From contig DPHC01000001.1 in the NCBI GenBank assembly GCA_003523055.1, positions 4,359 to 68,358 on the forward strand: a DNA stretch of 64,000 nucleotides, given 5' to 3'. Positions 27,482-36,153 of this stretch are shown here, piece by piece. The translations under genes and the position numbers were made by a program. Source of the stretch: Dehalococcoidia bacterium (lineage in GTDB: Bacteria > Chloroflexota > Dehalococcoidia > Lucifugimonadales > UBA3495). The notes beneath the pieces are model-generated. The model was given only the letters and a program-made list of their open reading frames with translations, was not told the DNA's origin and ran no database searches. Position 1 is the first letter of the stretch, and every line of letters starts with the position of its first letter.

Positions 27482-28846
27482 ATGGTAATTTTTAAACTGA
27501 GCAAATGGATAGCAATTTGTGCTTTGGTCAGTACAGCAATAGTTGTGCTGGCTTGTGGTGAATCCACCACAAGTGACGATGATTACGTCCCACCGGCTGT
27601 AACTACTAATATTTCTACAGTTGTAGAAATACAACAGCCTACACCTACTTCAATAATAAAACCTCCGGTTGAAGCAATGGTGGTAGCACCTAAATATAAT
27701 GCACCTGAAAAGAAAGACGATTCCTCTGGAAATACTACTGATACTGAAACGCCGGTTATTGGTGACGTTGGGTTGACTGAAAAACCAGCTGTTAATAAAA
27801 AAGAAAAGAAAACTGAAAAAGTTCAAAAAATCGAAATTGTTTATCATAAAGATAGAACTTTTGACCGGGGACAGCATGCTTTTGCATCATCTGGAATAAC
27901 TGATAACGATTGGATGATAGGGATGAAGCAAACAGCGTTAATTAACCCTGATTTTGTTACTGCTAAAAAAGCGAGTCAATATTATAAAAACACTGATTTA
28001 GTGATCGGTATTGATCATAATGGTGTTCAAAAAGCTTACTCCACTCAATATATGGAATTGTATGAAATCATAAATGATGAATTTGGAACAGATCCTGTTT
28101 TGGTGACTTATTGACCACTGTGCTATACGGGAATGGTCTATTCCCGCATTATTAACAGAAAAGAGTTAACTTTTGGGCATGCAGGTAGGACTTTGAGAAA
28201 TGCTATTGTGTTTTATGACACTGCTACTAATAGTTTTTGGAGTCAATTTGTTGGAGAAGCTGTGCAAGGTGATTATACTGGCACGTCATTGGTATTAATA
28301 CCTAGTATGATAACTACTTGGGAGAAATGGAAAAAAGAATATCCTAATACGGTAGCAATGAAAACCAATGAAATTACTATGATGCAGGAAATGATGCAGA
28401 ACATGAATAAATCATATTATGCGAGTAGTACAACTATGATGGGTGAATTTGTTGAAGATGTTCGTTTGTCTGCTAAAGAATTTGTGCTAGGGTATGCTCA
28501 CGGTTCAGTAGCTAAAGCATACTCAATTAAAAATTTAGTTAAAAACAAAATCTACAACGAAGTACTTAATGAGATACCTATTTTAGTAGGTTACCATCTA
28601 CCAACAAATTCATCGAAAATTTTCGATAGATTTGTAATGGGGAAAGAACTTACATTTGAATATGCAGGGCCCGACGAAGATGGAATAGAGATTGTAATTG
28701 ATGTGGAAACGGGTAGTTCTTGGCGACTGCTGGATGGCCTCGCTATTGAAGGCACTCTTAAAGGGTCTACTTTGCAGATATTACCAAGTCATTTGTCTTA
28801 TTGGTTTGCCTGGACAGATCATTATCCTAACACTGACTTAAATTAG
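27482..28846 (+). CDS. DUF3179 lipoprotein, candidate selenoprotein (in-frame TGA = Sec211)
   Basis: Reading through the TGA at 28112-28114 gives one 454-residue protein. It starts with a signal peptide and lipobox VLAC, then a Thr/Pro/Lys-rich linker (about residues 25-120) and two DUF3179-type repeats. The first repeat reads DPVLVTY-Sec-PLCYTGMVYSR; DUF3179 proteins have VTYCPLC here, so TGA replaces the first Cys and makes a UxxC redox motif. Downstream sequence stays in frame and keeps family motifs (LTFGHAGRTLRN, FWSQFVGEAVQGDYTGT). The second repeat (about 340-454) lacks the motif. The ATG at 27482 follows AGGGAG. The alternative is a recent nonsense mutation, but the SECIS-like hairpin argues against it. 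Confidence 0.75.
28128..28146 (+). promoter_or_regulatory. SECIS-like hairpin after the in-frame TGA
   Basis: CGGGAAU (28128-28134) pairs perfectly with AUUCCCG (28140-28146) around the loop GGUCU (28135-28139). The loop starts 21 nt after the TGA, within the spacing known for bacterial SECIS elements, and its sequence equals the GGUCU that SelB contacts in the E. coli fdhF element. It overlaps the coding frame, as bacterial SECIS elements do. Confidence 0.75.
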
Positions 28847-28849
28847 TAT

Positions 28850-29968
28850 TCAGGAAAATATCCTATTAAAATTTGAATATTCCTTAGGATTTAGATCATG
28901 ACCTTTGAATCCTGAGAATGAGGCTTCGTATCTGTGTGCCCTGAATATAGCATTGGAGTACCCAAAGACACTACCACCGGCGCTGGTAGGGTTATAAACA
29001 AAATGAGGGCTTATGTATTCCCAAACTATATCTCCAGTAGTAGTTACTTCAAAAAGCCTTCCAGGAGCGCCTTCGCATACCAAAGTATTGCCGTTAGAAA
29101 GTCTTTCAGCATTACTGATATTATAGCTGTAAAATGACATCGCAGGATCTCCTAAATATTCCCATTCTATTTCATTACTTTCAGGATTGATCTCTAATAA
29201 TCTAGAGTAATTCATTCCTCTTCTGTGTGCCCCATTATCAAACAACAAAATATTTCCGTTGCTCAGCATGTTTGGATTGTGTTGATGAGATACGATTCCA
29301 GGTCCCCATTTCCATATATATTCGCCTGTATTTATATCTATGATGCCAATTGTACTAGTTTGTCTAAAACTAACTAAAAGATTACCGTCATTAGTCAAAT
29401 CAAGCGAATTTGCATGTGTCCACTCTTTACGGTTTTCTAAAAAGCATATTTGATCGTCTTCGAATTCTAAATTTTTCCATAATAGTAATTCGTTCACAAT
29501 ATCTCCGGCAGGGTTTATTTCTATGACTTTGTCCCCGAACATTTGGGAAGAACTGTTTTTGTCAATGAACCCTCCTTTTACTTGCATTGTGATGCTATCT
29601 GGCAAGATTTCCCACGCCAATGAAATTGTATTTCCATTGGACAGCCTTCTAAAGTCATGGTGCAGCAATGGGTTTTTATATTCCCAGATAACATTGCTCT
29701 CCCAGTCCAGTTCTTTAATAGATTTAGAGGATCCTCCCATGCCTTCTGCTTCTTCTGCTACGCCGCTACGTAGAAGAAGGTTTCCATTTTTGAGAAGTCG
29801 TGAGTACATTATCCCATCAGGATCTTCCCATCGATGGCAAATGTTACCTTTCATATCGATCAGATTAGTCCAGGTGCCGCCTCTGGTAGATACTAAAGTG
29901 TACCCATTCAATGCTCGTTGCGGTGAATGGTGTATCAGTCCCGTTTTATGGTGTCGCGACCAACCCAT
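28850..29968 (-). CDS. Arylsulfotransferase-like beta-propeller protein
   Basis: A 372-residue protein of the ASST/arylsulfotransferase-2 type. It is built of repeated propeller blades with NGNTL/NGNIL turns (KNGNLLLRS, SNGNTISLAWE, SNGNILLFDNGAHRR, SNGNTLVCEG) and HD motifs such as LLHHDFRRLSNG and HQHNPNMLSNG, typical of sulfate-transferring propellers. No signal peptide is seen, so a cytoplasmic role is possible. It converges with the DUF3179 gene with 3 nt between stops. The true substrate is unknown. Confidence 0.82.
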   Translation of the reverse strand: MGWSRHHKTGLIHHSPQRALNGYTLVSTRGGTWTNLIDMKGNICHRWEDPDGIMYSRLLKNGNLLLRSGVAEEAEGMGGSSKSIKELDWESNVIWEYKNPLLHHDFRRLSNGNTISLAWEILPDSITMQVKGGFIDKNSSSQMFGDKVIEINPAGDIVNELLLWKNLEFEDDQICFLENRKEWTHANSLDLTNDGNLLVSFRQTSTIGIIDINTGEYIWKWGPGIVSHQHNPNMLSNGNILLFDNGAHRRGMNYSRLLEINPESNEIEWEYLGDPAMSFYSYNISNAERLSNGNTLVCEGAPGRLFEVTTTGDIVWEYISPHFVYNPTSAGGSVFGYSNAIFRAHRYEASFSGFKGHDLNPKEYSNFNRIFS

Positions 29969-30083
29969 ATGATTCTCCTAATTAAAAGCTAATATAATAT
30001 GACATTGCAAATCAGGTTATTGTTTGCTCTCGGTAAGATTTTTTATTGTAGAATATTGTTCAGTAGATTATTACTTAACTGAG

Positions 30084-30160
30084 TGGCGACCCCGATCGGA
30101 TTCGAACCGACGATCTTTGCCGTGACAGGGCAATATGTTAAACCGCTACACCACGGGGCC
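30084..30160 (-). tRNA. tRNA-Asp (GTC)
   Basis: On the minus strand GGCCCCG pairs with CGGGGTC (one G-U), the anticodon arm TTGCC-CTGTCAC-GGCAA presents GTC, and the T-arm has TTCGAAT. The discriminator is G and the 3' CCA is encoded (30086-30084). The cloverleaf is complete. Confidence 0.95.
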
Positions 30161-30281
30161 ATCAAGTAATTAACCGGAATTAACCGGTGAACATAAGTTT
30201 ATTGCTGTTTTGTATAAACTGTCAAGATTTTGGGAAAAAAATATTAATGAGAATCATTATTTTAATAGGAGAATATGTTTA

Positions 30282-31514
30282 ATGTCTGAATCAAATAAAT
30301 TGCCTTTACCTCTCAAGAACCTGCGGGTTTTGGATGCAACTCACATTGTAGCCGGGCCGTTTTGTTCAATGATATTAGGTGATATGGGGGCAGAAGTTAT
30401 AAAAATCGAAAGACCAGGAACCGGTGAACAGGGCCGAGGCAATCAGCCATTTATTGAAAATGCGAATGGTGAACGGATGAGTGCGAGGTTTTTAGGTGTC
30501 AACAGGAATAAAAAAAGCATTTCGATAGATTTACGTGACCCTAGAGCCAAAATAGCATTCGAAACTATGCTGAAAGAATCCGATGTTTTGCTAGATAATT
30601 GGGGACCAGGGGCTTTAGGTAGATTAGGCTATTCTTGGGATAACCTGCATGAAATAAACCCTGGGTTAGTTTATGTAACTATAACTGGTTATGGTGCCCA
30701 TGAAGACTATGAAGGACCATATTCACAGTGGCCAGCTAATAACCCCTGTGTGCAGGGAATGGGCGGATGGATGGAGTCGACCGGAGCTCCAGACGGACCA
30801 CCCCAGATGGTTGGAGACAATATGGGAGATTCAATTCCCGGTGTCTGGGCGGCTTTGGGTATGATGATGGCATTGGAAACCAAGAGGCAAACTGGCAAAG
30901 GCCAGCACGTTGACACAGCGATGTATGACTGTATGACTGCTCATACCACAAGTACTATGCCGTATTACCAGGCTACAGGAATAGTCACTACTAGGGCTAG
31001 AGAAAATATGATTTCTGCGCAACTAACATTAAAAACTTCAGATGGTTACGTAGTTTTAGCAGGAGCCAGAGGGCATGGGAAATGGAAAAAATTGTGGACT
31101 TTAATAGACAGAAATGATCTTGCAAATGATGAAAGGTATTTAGGTGATGGAACTAACGGACAGTTTTATTTTGATTATGTAGTTCCTGCTATTGAAAACT
31201 GGTCTGCTTCTCAAACCAAAAAATATGTAGCTGAGACTTTAGTTGGTTTTGGATTTTCCATGGGGATGGTTCAAGATGTTAAAGATTTGGACGAATGCCC
31301 ACATCTGGCCGCTAGAGATATGTTTGTAGAAACAGGAGATACTTTAGGAGGTACTTTTAGGACTGTGGATACACCTATCAAGTTGACTAGTAGTGAAAAA
31401 TGTTCACATACTACTCCGCCAAAATTAGGTCAAGATAACTACCAGATCTTAACTTCTTTGGCAAAATTAAGCGAAGAACAAATAAAAGAATTAGAAGCTG
31501 ATGGAGTCATTTAA
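30282..31514 (+). CDS. Class III (CaiB/BaiF) CoA transferase
   Basis: A 410-residue family III CoA transferase, moving CoA between carboxylates through an aspartyl-CoA thioester. Recognised by LRVLDATHIVAGPFCSMILG, DMGAEVIKIERPGTGEQGRG, DVLLDNWGPGAL and GKGQHVDTAMYD, where the Asp after VDTAMY/HV is the catalytic candidate. The ATG at 30282 follows AGGAG (30267-30271); the longer ORF from 30210 has no RBS and adds a non-family leader. It stands alone between tRNA-Asp and hisS. The substrates are unknown. Confidence 0.9.
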   Translation: MSESNKLPLPLKNLRVLDATHIVAGPFCSMILGDMGAEVIKIERPGTGEQGRGNQPFIENANGERMSARFLGVNRNKKSISIDLRDPRAKIAFETMLKESDVLLDNWGPGALGRLGYSWDNLHEINPGLVYVTITGYGAHEDYEGPYSQWPANNPCVQGMGGWMESTGAPDGPPQMVGDNMGDSIPGVWAALGMMMALETKRQTGKGQHVDTAMYDCMTAHTTSTMPYYQATGIVTTRARENMISAQLTLKTSDGYVVLAGARGHGKWKKLWTLIDRNDLANDERYLGDGTNGQFYFDYVVPAIENWSASQTKKYVAETLVGFGFSMGMVQDVKDLDECPHLAARDMFVETGDTLGGTFRTVDTPIKLTSSEKCSHTTPPKLGQDNYQILTSLAKLSEEQIKELEADGVI

Positions 31515-31545
31515 TCCTTTGGTGAGATAGCCTAATTGTTTTTCA

Positions 31546-31574
31546 TTACTGCACTATTGTTTCAAGTGTATAAT
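31546..31574 (+). promoter_or_regulatory. Putative hisS promoter
   Basis: A consensus TATAAT (31569-31574) with a weak TTACTG (31546-31551) 17 nt upstream lies about 30 nt before the hisS start codon. Confidence 0.45.
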
Positions 31575-31602
31575 GAGAACATCCTTATGAGAGGTATATA
31601 TA

Positions 31603-32850
31603 TTGTTATTTAAAGCTCCAAGAGGCACGTCTGATTTATTACCAGACATGCAGAAATACGCAAGATACATAGAAAAAATAGCTTCTGAGTTATCATCGTT
31701 ATATGGATACACTAGGGTAGACACCCCAACTTTTGAAGAATCTTCATTGTTTGTTAGATCTGTAGGGGAAGGAACCGATATAGTCGATAAAGAAATGTAT
31801 TCATTTGATGACCGCGGAGGCGATAGTATGACATTGAGACCGGAAGGTACTGCATCTATTTGTCGTGCATATTTAGAACATGGTATGCATAATCTTGTAC
31901 AACCGGTAAGGCTCCATTATTTTTGTTCTGTTTTTAGATATGAACGTCCACAGGCGGGTAGGTATAGAGAGCATCACCAGTTTGGAGCTGAGGCAATAGG
32001 AGACTCAGATCCATCAGTAGACATAGAAATCATAAAATTTGCTTATGACTTAATAAAAGAGATAGGACTCACTAAGACCAACCTTTTTATTAACTCAATT
32101 GGAGATAATAACTGTCGACCTAAATTTGTCAAAGAATTGACAGAATACTATGAATCATTTCGGTCAGAATTGTGTGAAGATTGCTTGAAAAGAATTGAGA
32201 GGAATCCTCTGAGGCTTTTAGACTGTAAAAATACTCAATGTTCTAAATTAAGTGAAAATGCTCCTAAATGTGTGGATTATCTTTGTAATGAATGCGGTGA
32301 GCATTGGGAATCAGTAAGGCAATATTTGATTAACCTGGATATTCCATTCATAGTGGACCACAAACTTGTGCGAGGATTGGATTATTACACTAAAACAGTG
32401 TTTGAGATTCAACCTGCAGATGTTGGAGGGCAGTCAACTATTTGCGGAGGCGGCCGCTATGATGCTCTTATAGAGCAAATAGGAGGTAAGCCGGTTCCTG
32501 CAATGGGTTTTGCTACTGGGATAGAGAGGCTAACCTTGAATTTGATAAAAGAAAACATTGATATCCCTGAAATAAAATCTCCGGATTATTTAGTTGTTAA
32601 CATTGGAGATTCAGCACGACCAGTAGCTATTAAAATCGCAGCTCAGATTAGAGACCGTGGCGCTGGGGCGATCCTTGCTAACGGAGCAAAAGGACTTAGG
32701 GGGCAGATGAGACAGGCTAATTCCCTTGATGTGCCATATGTCATTATTATTGGAGATTCAGAAATTGAGAATAATGAATTAGTTGTGAAGAACATGGCTT
32801 CGTCTGAACAGAACGTCTGTTCTGTTTCAGATTTTTTGAAATCTCTGTAA
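31603..32850 (+). CDS. hisS: Histidyl-tRNA synthetase
   Basis: A 415-residue class II synthetase that charges tRNA-His. Motifs: PRGTSDLLPDM, TLRPEGTASICRAYL, HHQFGAEAIGDSDP, LVRGLDYYTKTVFEI and GGGRYDALIEQIGG, then the anticodon-binding domain from about residue 325. Translation starts at TTG (31603), 8 nt after GAGG; there is no nearby in-frame ATG. The length is normal for the bacterial enzyme. Confidence 0.96.
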   Translation: MLFKAPRGTSDLLPDMQKYARYIEKIASELSSLYGYTRVDTPTFEESSLFVRSVGEGTDIVDKEMYSFDDRGGDSMTLRPEGTASICRAYLEHGMHNLVQPVRLHYFCSVFRYERPQAGRYREHHQFGAEAIGDSDPSVDIEIIKFAYDLIKEIGLTKTNLFINSIGDNNCRPKFVKELTEYYESFRSELCEDCLKRIERNPLRLLDCKNTQCSKLSENAPKCVDYLCNECGEHWESVRQYLINLDIPFIVDHKLVRGLDYYTKTVFEIQPADVGGQSTICGGGRYDALIEQIGGKPVPAMGFATGIERLTLNLIKENIDIPEIKSPDYLVVNIGDSARPVAIKIAAQIRDRGAGAILANGAKGLRGQMRQANSLDVPYVIIIGDSEIENNELVVKNMASSEQNVCSVSDFLKSL

Positions 32851-32935
32851 AATAAGTATCTAAAATTTGACACCTTAATCACTCATTGTTATTATTAGAA
32901 CAAATGTACTAATAATAATAAATGGACGGTATTGT

Positions 32936-33154
32936 ATGAATATTTTTTATAGAGGATATTTAATTCACGAGGAAATAAAGCAAATTTGCTATGCAATTTA
33001 TGGAACGAACCCTGAACGGAATGAAGTGCATAATTGTATTGGGTTCACAGAAGCTATGCACTGGATAGATGAACAAATTAATTTAAATAAATTTAAGCAA
33101 TTATTACTTGATACCTATCCACCTGAGAAAAAATTACAACCTGCTTTATTCTGA
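32936..33154 (+). CDS. Hypothetical 72-residue protein
   Basis: A small ORF starting MNIFYRGYLIHEEIKQICY and containing ERNEVHNCIGFTEAMHWIDE, which looks like a real amphipathic alpha-helical protein rather than noise. I do not recognise a family. The ATG overlaps the TGA of a 5-codon upstream minigene (ATG at 32922) in an ATGA junction, which may allow translational coupling; no Shine-Dalgarno is seen directly. A strong hairpin follows at 33197. Confidence 0.55.
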   Translation: MNIFYRGYLIHEEIKQICYAIYGTNPERNEVHNCIGFTEAMHWIDEQINLNKFKQLLLDTYPPEKKLQPALF

Positions 33155-33196
33155 CATATAATTTCATAACCCATTTCAAGTGTCTATCTTGCATAG

Positions 33197-33224
33197 ACTC
33201 CTGTATATTAGATACAGGAGTTTT
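33197..33224 (+). terminator. Intrinsic terminator before hisF
   Basis: ACTCCTGTAT (33197-33206) pairs perfectly with ATACAGGAGT (33212-33221) around a 5-nt loop and runs into TTTT. It ends the small upstream gene; because it lies just before the hisF RBS, an attenuation role for the his operon is possible but not shown. Confidence 0.7.
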
Positions 33225-33241
33225 GGAAGGAGTAAACTAAC

Positions 33242-34018
33242 ATGTTTACAAAAAGGATTATTCCTTGTTTGGACGTGGATAAAGGTAGAGTCGTAAAAGG
33301 AACTAGTTTTATTAATTTAAGAGATGCAGGAGATCCTGCAGAACTTGCAGCTTATTATGACGCGCAAGGATGTGATGAGCTGGTGTTTTTAGATATAACA
33401 GCTTCATCTGATAATAGAAATACAATGATTCATGTTGTTGAAGACGTATCTGAAAAAGTGTTTATTCCATTAACTGTAGGTGGAGGAATACGATCTATTT
33501 CAAATATACAAGATATGCTGCGCGCGGGAGCCGACAAAATTTCTTTGAATACAGCAGCTGTTAACGACCCTGAATTGGTTTCAAAGGCATCAGCTGAATT
33601 TGGCGCCCAATGTATAGTTGCGGCTATTGATGCAAAAAGAAAAATTACAGAAAACAATAGCTCTGACCTGCGTTGGGAAGTGTTTATACACGGTGGAAGA
33701 ACTCCGACAGGCTTAGATGTTGTTGAATGGGCTAGTGAATTGGTTAATAGAGGAGCTGGAGAAATTTTGTTAACCAGCATGGATTCAGACGGACATCAAT
33801 CTGGATATGATTTAGACCTTTTAAAAATTATATCTGAAAATGTGAGTGTACCGGTAATAGCAAGTGGCGGTGCTGGAGAAATTGAACATATACAGGACGC
33901 TTTAACTTATGGTAAAGCAGATGCGATATTAGCCGCTAGTATTTTCCATTTTGGTAAATTTACAATACAACATGTAAAATCTGAATTGAAAAAAAACGGG
34001 ATATCTGTTCGAATTTAA
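33242..34018 (+). CDS. hisF: Imidazole glycerol phosphate synthase cyclase subunit
   Basis: A 258-residue TIM barrel that joins PRFAR with ammonia from HisH to give IGP and AICAR. Motifs: RIIPCLDVDKGRVVKG with catalytic Asp11, PLTVGGGIRS, CIVAAIDAKRK with the second catalytic Asp near 130, EILLTSMDSDG and PVIASGGAGEIEH. GGAAGGAG upstream sets the ATG. It heads a hisF-HAD-hisIE run; hisH is not in the window. Confidence 0.96.
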   Translation: MFTKRIIPCLDVDKGRVVKGTSFINLRDAGDPAELAAYYDAQGCDELVFLDITASSDNRNTMIHVVEDVSEKVFIPLTVGGGIRSISNIQDMLRAGADKISLNTAAVNDPELVSKASAEFGAQCIVAAIDAKRKITENNSSDLRWEVFIHGGRTPTGLDVVEWASELVNRGAGEILLTSMDSDGHQSGYDLDLLKIISENVSVPVIASGGAGEIEHIQDALTYGKADAILAASIFHFGKFTIQHVKSELKKNGISVRI

Positions 34019-34033
34019 AAGATACTGAGAGTT

Positions 34034-34735
34034 ATGATAATGAAGGGAATCAAAGCAGTCGTATTTGATATGTTTAACACTTTGGCGAATAATTCAGTTG
34101 ATTTTTGGTTAAAGAAGTTTAAAAATATTGTTGATAGAAATGGATTTGATATTGATTATCAGGAATTTTGGGAAACATGGAGAATTGGGGATAAAATGTT
34201 TTCTGAACAAAGAGTTAACCCAACTAATGGTTTTATTTCTTACCTAGATGGTTGGACCAATAGCTTTGAATATGCTTTAAATAAAACCAATAATTCCGCC
34301 AACCCCACACTACTGGCTAAAGAATGTATATATGATTTAGGTACTAGGCCTCTATTTGGTGATACGAGTCGAGTTTTAAATGAATTGAGTGAGCATTATA
34401 AAATTGCTATTGCGTCAAATGCCGATAACGATTTTTTACATCCTGTGGTTGATAGAATTAATGCTAATTTAGAAACAGTGGTTTCATCAGAAGATGTAGG
34501 CTCGTATAAACCTATGCCTGATATTTTTAATGAAACATTAAGCAGATTAGATATGGATCCTTCAGAAGTGTTATATGTCGGCGACAGACAATATGAAGAC
34601 GTAGAAGGACCTATGTCAATTGGAATGAAAGCTGTGTGGATAAATAGAAAAAAAGAACTATTGGATGGAAATCTAATATCTCCCTATGCTGAAATCTCTG
34701 ACCTAACTGGTCTTTTGGACGTTTTGAACAATTGA
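34034..34735 (+). CDS. HAD-superfamily hydrolase
   Basis: A 233-residue HAD-like hydrolase. Motif I is VFDMFNTL (nucleophile Asp, Phe at +2, as in the haloacid-dehalogenase-type subgroup rather than the DxD phosphatase type), motif II is IAIASNAD, motif III is the Lys of GSYKPMPDIF, and motif IV is VLYVGDRQYEDVEG. The cap domain is inserted at about residues 15-90. It lies between hisF and hisIE, with a 15-nt gap to hisF and a 19-nt gap to hisIE. It may be a histidinol-phosphate or other small phosphatase, but this is speculative. Confidence 0.8.
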   Translation: MIMKGIKAVVFDMFNTLANNSVDFWLKKFKNIVDRNGFDIDYQEFWETWRIGDKMFSEQRVNPTNGFISYLDGWTNSFEYALNKTNNSANPTLLAKECIYDLGTRPLFGDTSRVLNELSEHYKIAIASNADNDFLHPVVDRINANLETVVSSEDVGSYKPMPDIFNETLSRLDMDPSEVLYVGDRQYEDVEGPMSIGMKAVWINRKKELLDGNLISPYAEISDLTGLLDVLNN

Positions 34736-34754
34736 AGGATATTAAGGGGACTAA

Positions 34755-35381
34755 ATGAATAACGTATTGAAAACAGATGATAAAGGATTAATTCCGGCAA
34801 TAGCCCAAGATATGGACAGCGGTGAAATTTTGATGCTTGGGTATATGAATGCAGGTTCTTTGAAAAGAACCATTGAAGGAACGCAAGTTTGGTTTTATAG
34901 CAGGAGTCGGGATGACTTATGGCATAAAGGAGAAGTCTCTGGTAACTATTTAAATGTGAAAGAAATATGGACAGATTGCGACTCTGATACTTTGTTACTC
35001 AAAGTAAAACCCGAAGGTCCAGTATGTCATACAGGAGCAGTATCTTGCTTTTTCAATAAAATTGTGGACGTTCCGAATTCTTACGAACAGGCTAAACCTA
35101 GTTCGGGAATCCTTGAAGAACTTTTTGGGTTAATTCAAGATAGAAAAAAAAGCCTCCCAGTAAATAGTTACACTACTGAATTATTTAATTCAGGAATAGA
35201 CAGAATTGCGCAAAAAGTGATCGAAGAAGCTGGTGAAACTGCTTTGGCTAGTTTAAGAGATAATAAAGATAATGTTGTCGAAGAAACATGTGATCTTATT
35301 TACCATTTACTTGTATTATTATCAGAATCGGGCATCGGATTGAATCAAATATGGGAAAAGATGTCTGAAAGGAACAGTTGA
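34755..35381 (+). CDS. hisI: Bifunctional PR-AMP cyclohydrolase / PR-ATP pyrophosphatase
   Basis: A 208-residue HisI-HisE fusion for steps 2 and 3 of histidine synthesis. HisI (about 1-110): LMLGYMNAGSLKRTIE, VWFYSRSRDDLWHKGE, and the zinc-site residues in DCDSDTLLLKV and CHTGAVSCF. HisE (about 115-208): LEELFGLIQDRKKSLP, QKVIEEAGETALASL and EETCDLIYHLLVLL. It ends 2 nt before the stop of the convergent S51 gene. Confidence 0.95.
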   Translation: MNNVLKTDDKGLIPAIAQDMDSGEILMLGYMNAGSLKRTIEGTQVWFYSRSRDDLWHKGEVSGNYLNVKEIWTDCDSDTLLLKVKPEGPVCHTGAVSCFFNKIVDVPNSYEQAKPSSGILEELFGLIQDRKKSLPVNSYTTELFNSGIDRIAQKVIEEAGETALASLRDNKDNVVEETCDLIYHLLVLLSESGIGLNQIWEKMSERNS

Positions 35382-35383
35382 TT

Positions 35384-36076
35384 CTATAAAGAAAATTTCG
35401 AACCTGTTTCGTATTCAATATAAGTATCGTTAGTGTAAAGAGTGAGCGGGCTATTTCCAATGACTTCTAAGTTGTTGTTGCGGATTAAACACCCAGACTC
35501 TATAGATATTCCAATAATCATAGAACTTTCATATTGATCGAAGACGGAGCTCATTAAACTTTTTGACACTTCTTCAGGGTTTGAGTTTTCATGGTGAGGA
35601 ATAACTCCGAGCCTATCAATTAAATTAAGACCTTCCCCCCATGTTTGAGCTTCAGGGTTTTTTAAAAGGCCTCCCAATACCATGGCTCCCGCGCTCGAAC
35701 CTGCAATGCCCATGCCATATTGTGAGGCTAATAATATAGACTCCCATAGTTTACTGGCAAGTAATGCTTGTTGTAAGTATTTCGGGTTACCTCCAGTTAG
35801 ATATAGTAAATCACAATTTTCGACACGTTGTACTAGTTTCATATCGTTAGCGTCTTTACCAGATGTAATCATCAAATTTTCAGCGTTATACCCTAAATTG
35901 GAAAAATATCGCACTCCATTATTGCCGGCAATGTCAGGATGGTGAACGTTAGCAGTAGGTAGAATTACTATGTCGGGATTGTGTTTTCCCAGTGCTTCTA
36001 AAATTTTGTTATCAGCATTTTCACAACCTTGTTGAAATTCATTTCCGCCTAATAGGCCAATTATTGAGTTATTCAG
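35384..36076 (-). CDS. Peptidase S51 (cyanophycinase/dipeptidase E-like), CTG start
   Basis: A 230-residue Ser peptidase of family S51. The nucleophile elbow is IAGSSAGAMVLGG, preceded by LLYLTGGNPKYL and followed by GVIPHHENSNPE, with the expected Ser-His arrangement. The frame is open through the N-terminal strand (IIGLLGGNEFQQGCENA, then DIVILPTANVHH), which family members need. The GTG at 35914 would remove this strand. AGAGG (36088-36084) lies 7 nt before a CTG at 36076 and a TATACT box is upstream, so CTG initiation is proposed. Cyanophycinase is one possible role; dipeptidase E is another. Confidence 0.75.
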   Translation of the reverse strand: MNNSIIGLLGGNEFQQGCENADNKILEALGKHNPDIVILPTANVHHPDIAGNNGVRYFSNLGYNAENLMITSGKDANDMKLVQRVENCDLLYLTGGNPKYLQQALLASKLWESILLASQYGMGIAGSSAGAMVLGGLLKNPEAQTWGEGLNLIDRLGVIPHHENSNPEEVSKSLMSSVFDQYESSMIIGISIESGCLIRNNNLEVIGNSPLTLYTNDTYIEYETGSKFSL

Positions 36077-36153
36077 GAGTTCACCTCTCTTTTGGGGTCT
36101 TTTAATTAATAGTATACTAACAGTTGATTATAAATACAGGTTAAATCTACATT

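Noticed and set aside
28112..28135. Two separate genes, or a pseudogene broken by a nonsense mutation, at the DUF3179 locus
   Set aside because: The second frame begins at an ATG without RBS inside a conserved motif, both halves keep family motifs, and the TGA matches a Cys position with a SECIS-like hairpin behind it.
30736..31022. Overlapping minus-strand ORFs inside the CoA transferase gene
   Set aside because: Three frames are open by chance; none has an RBS or recognisable motif, while the plus strand encodes a clear family III CoA transferase.
35384..35914. An N-terminally truncated S51 peptidase starting at GTG 35914
   Set aside because: The frame stays open upstream and encodes the missing conserved strand; the gene is complete if CTG is accepted as start.
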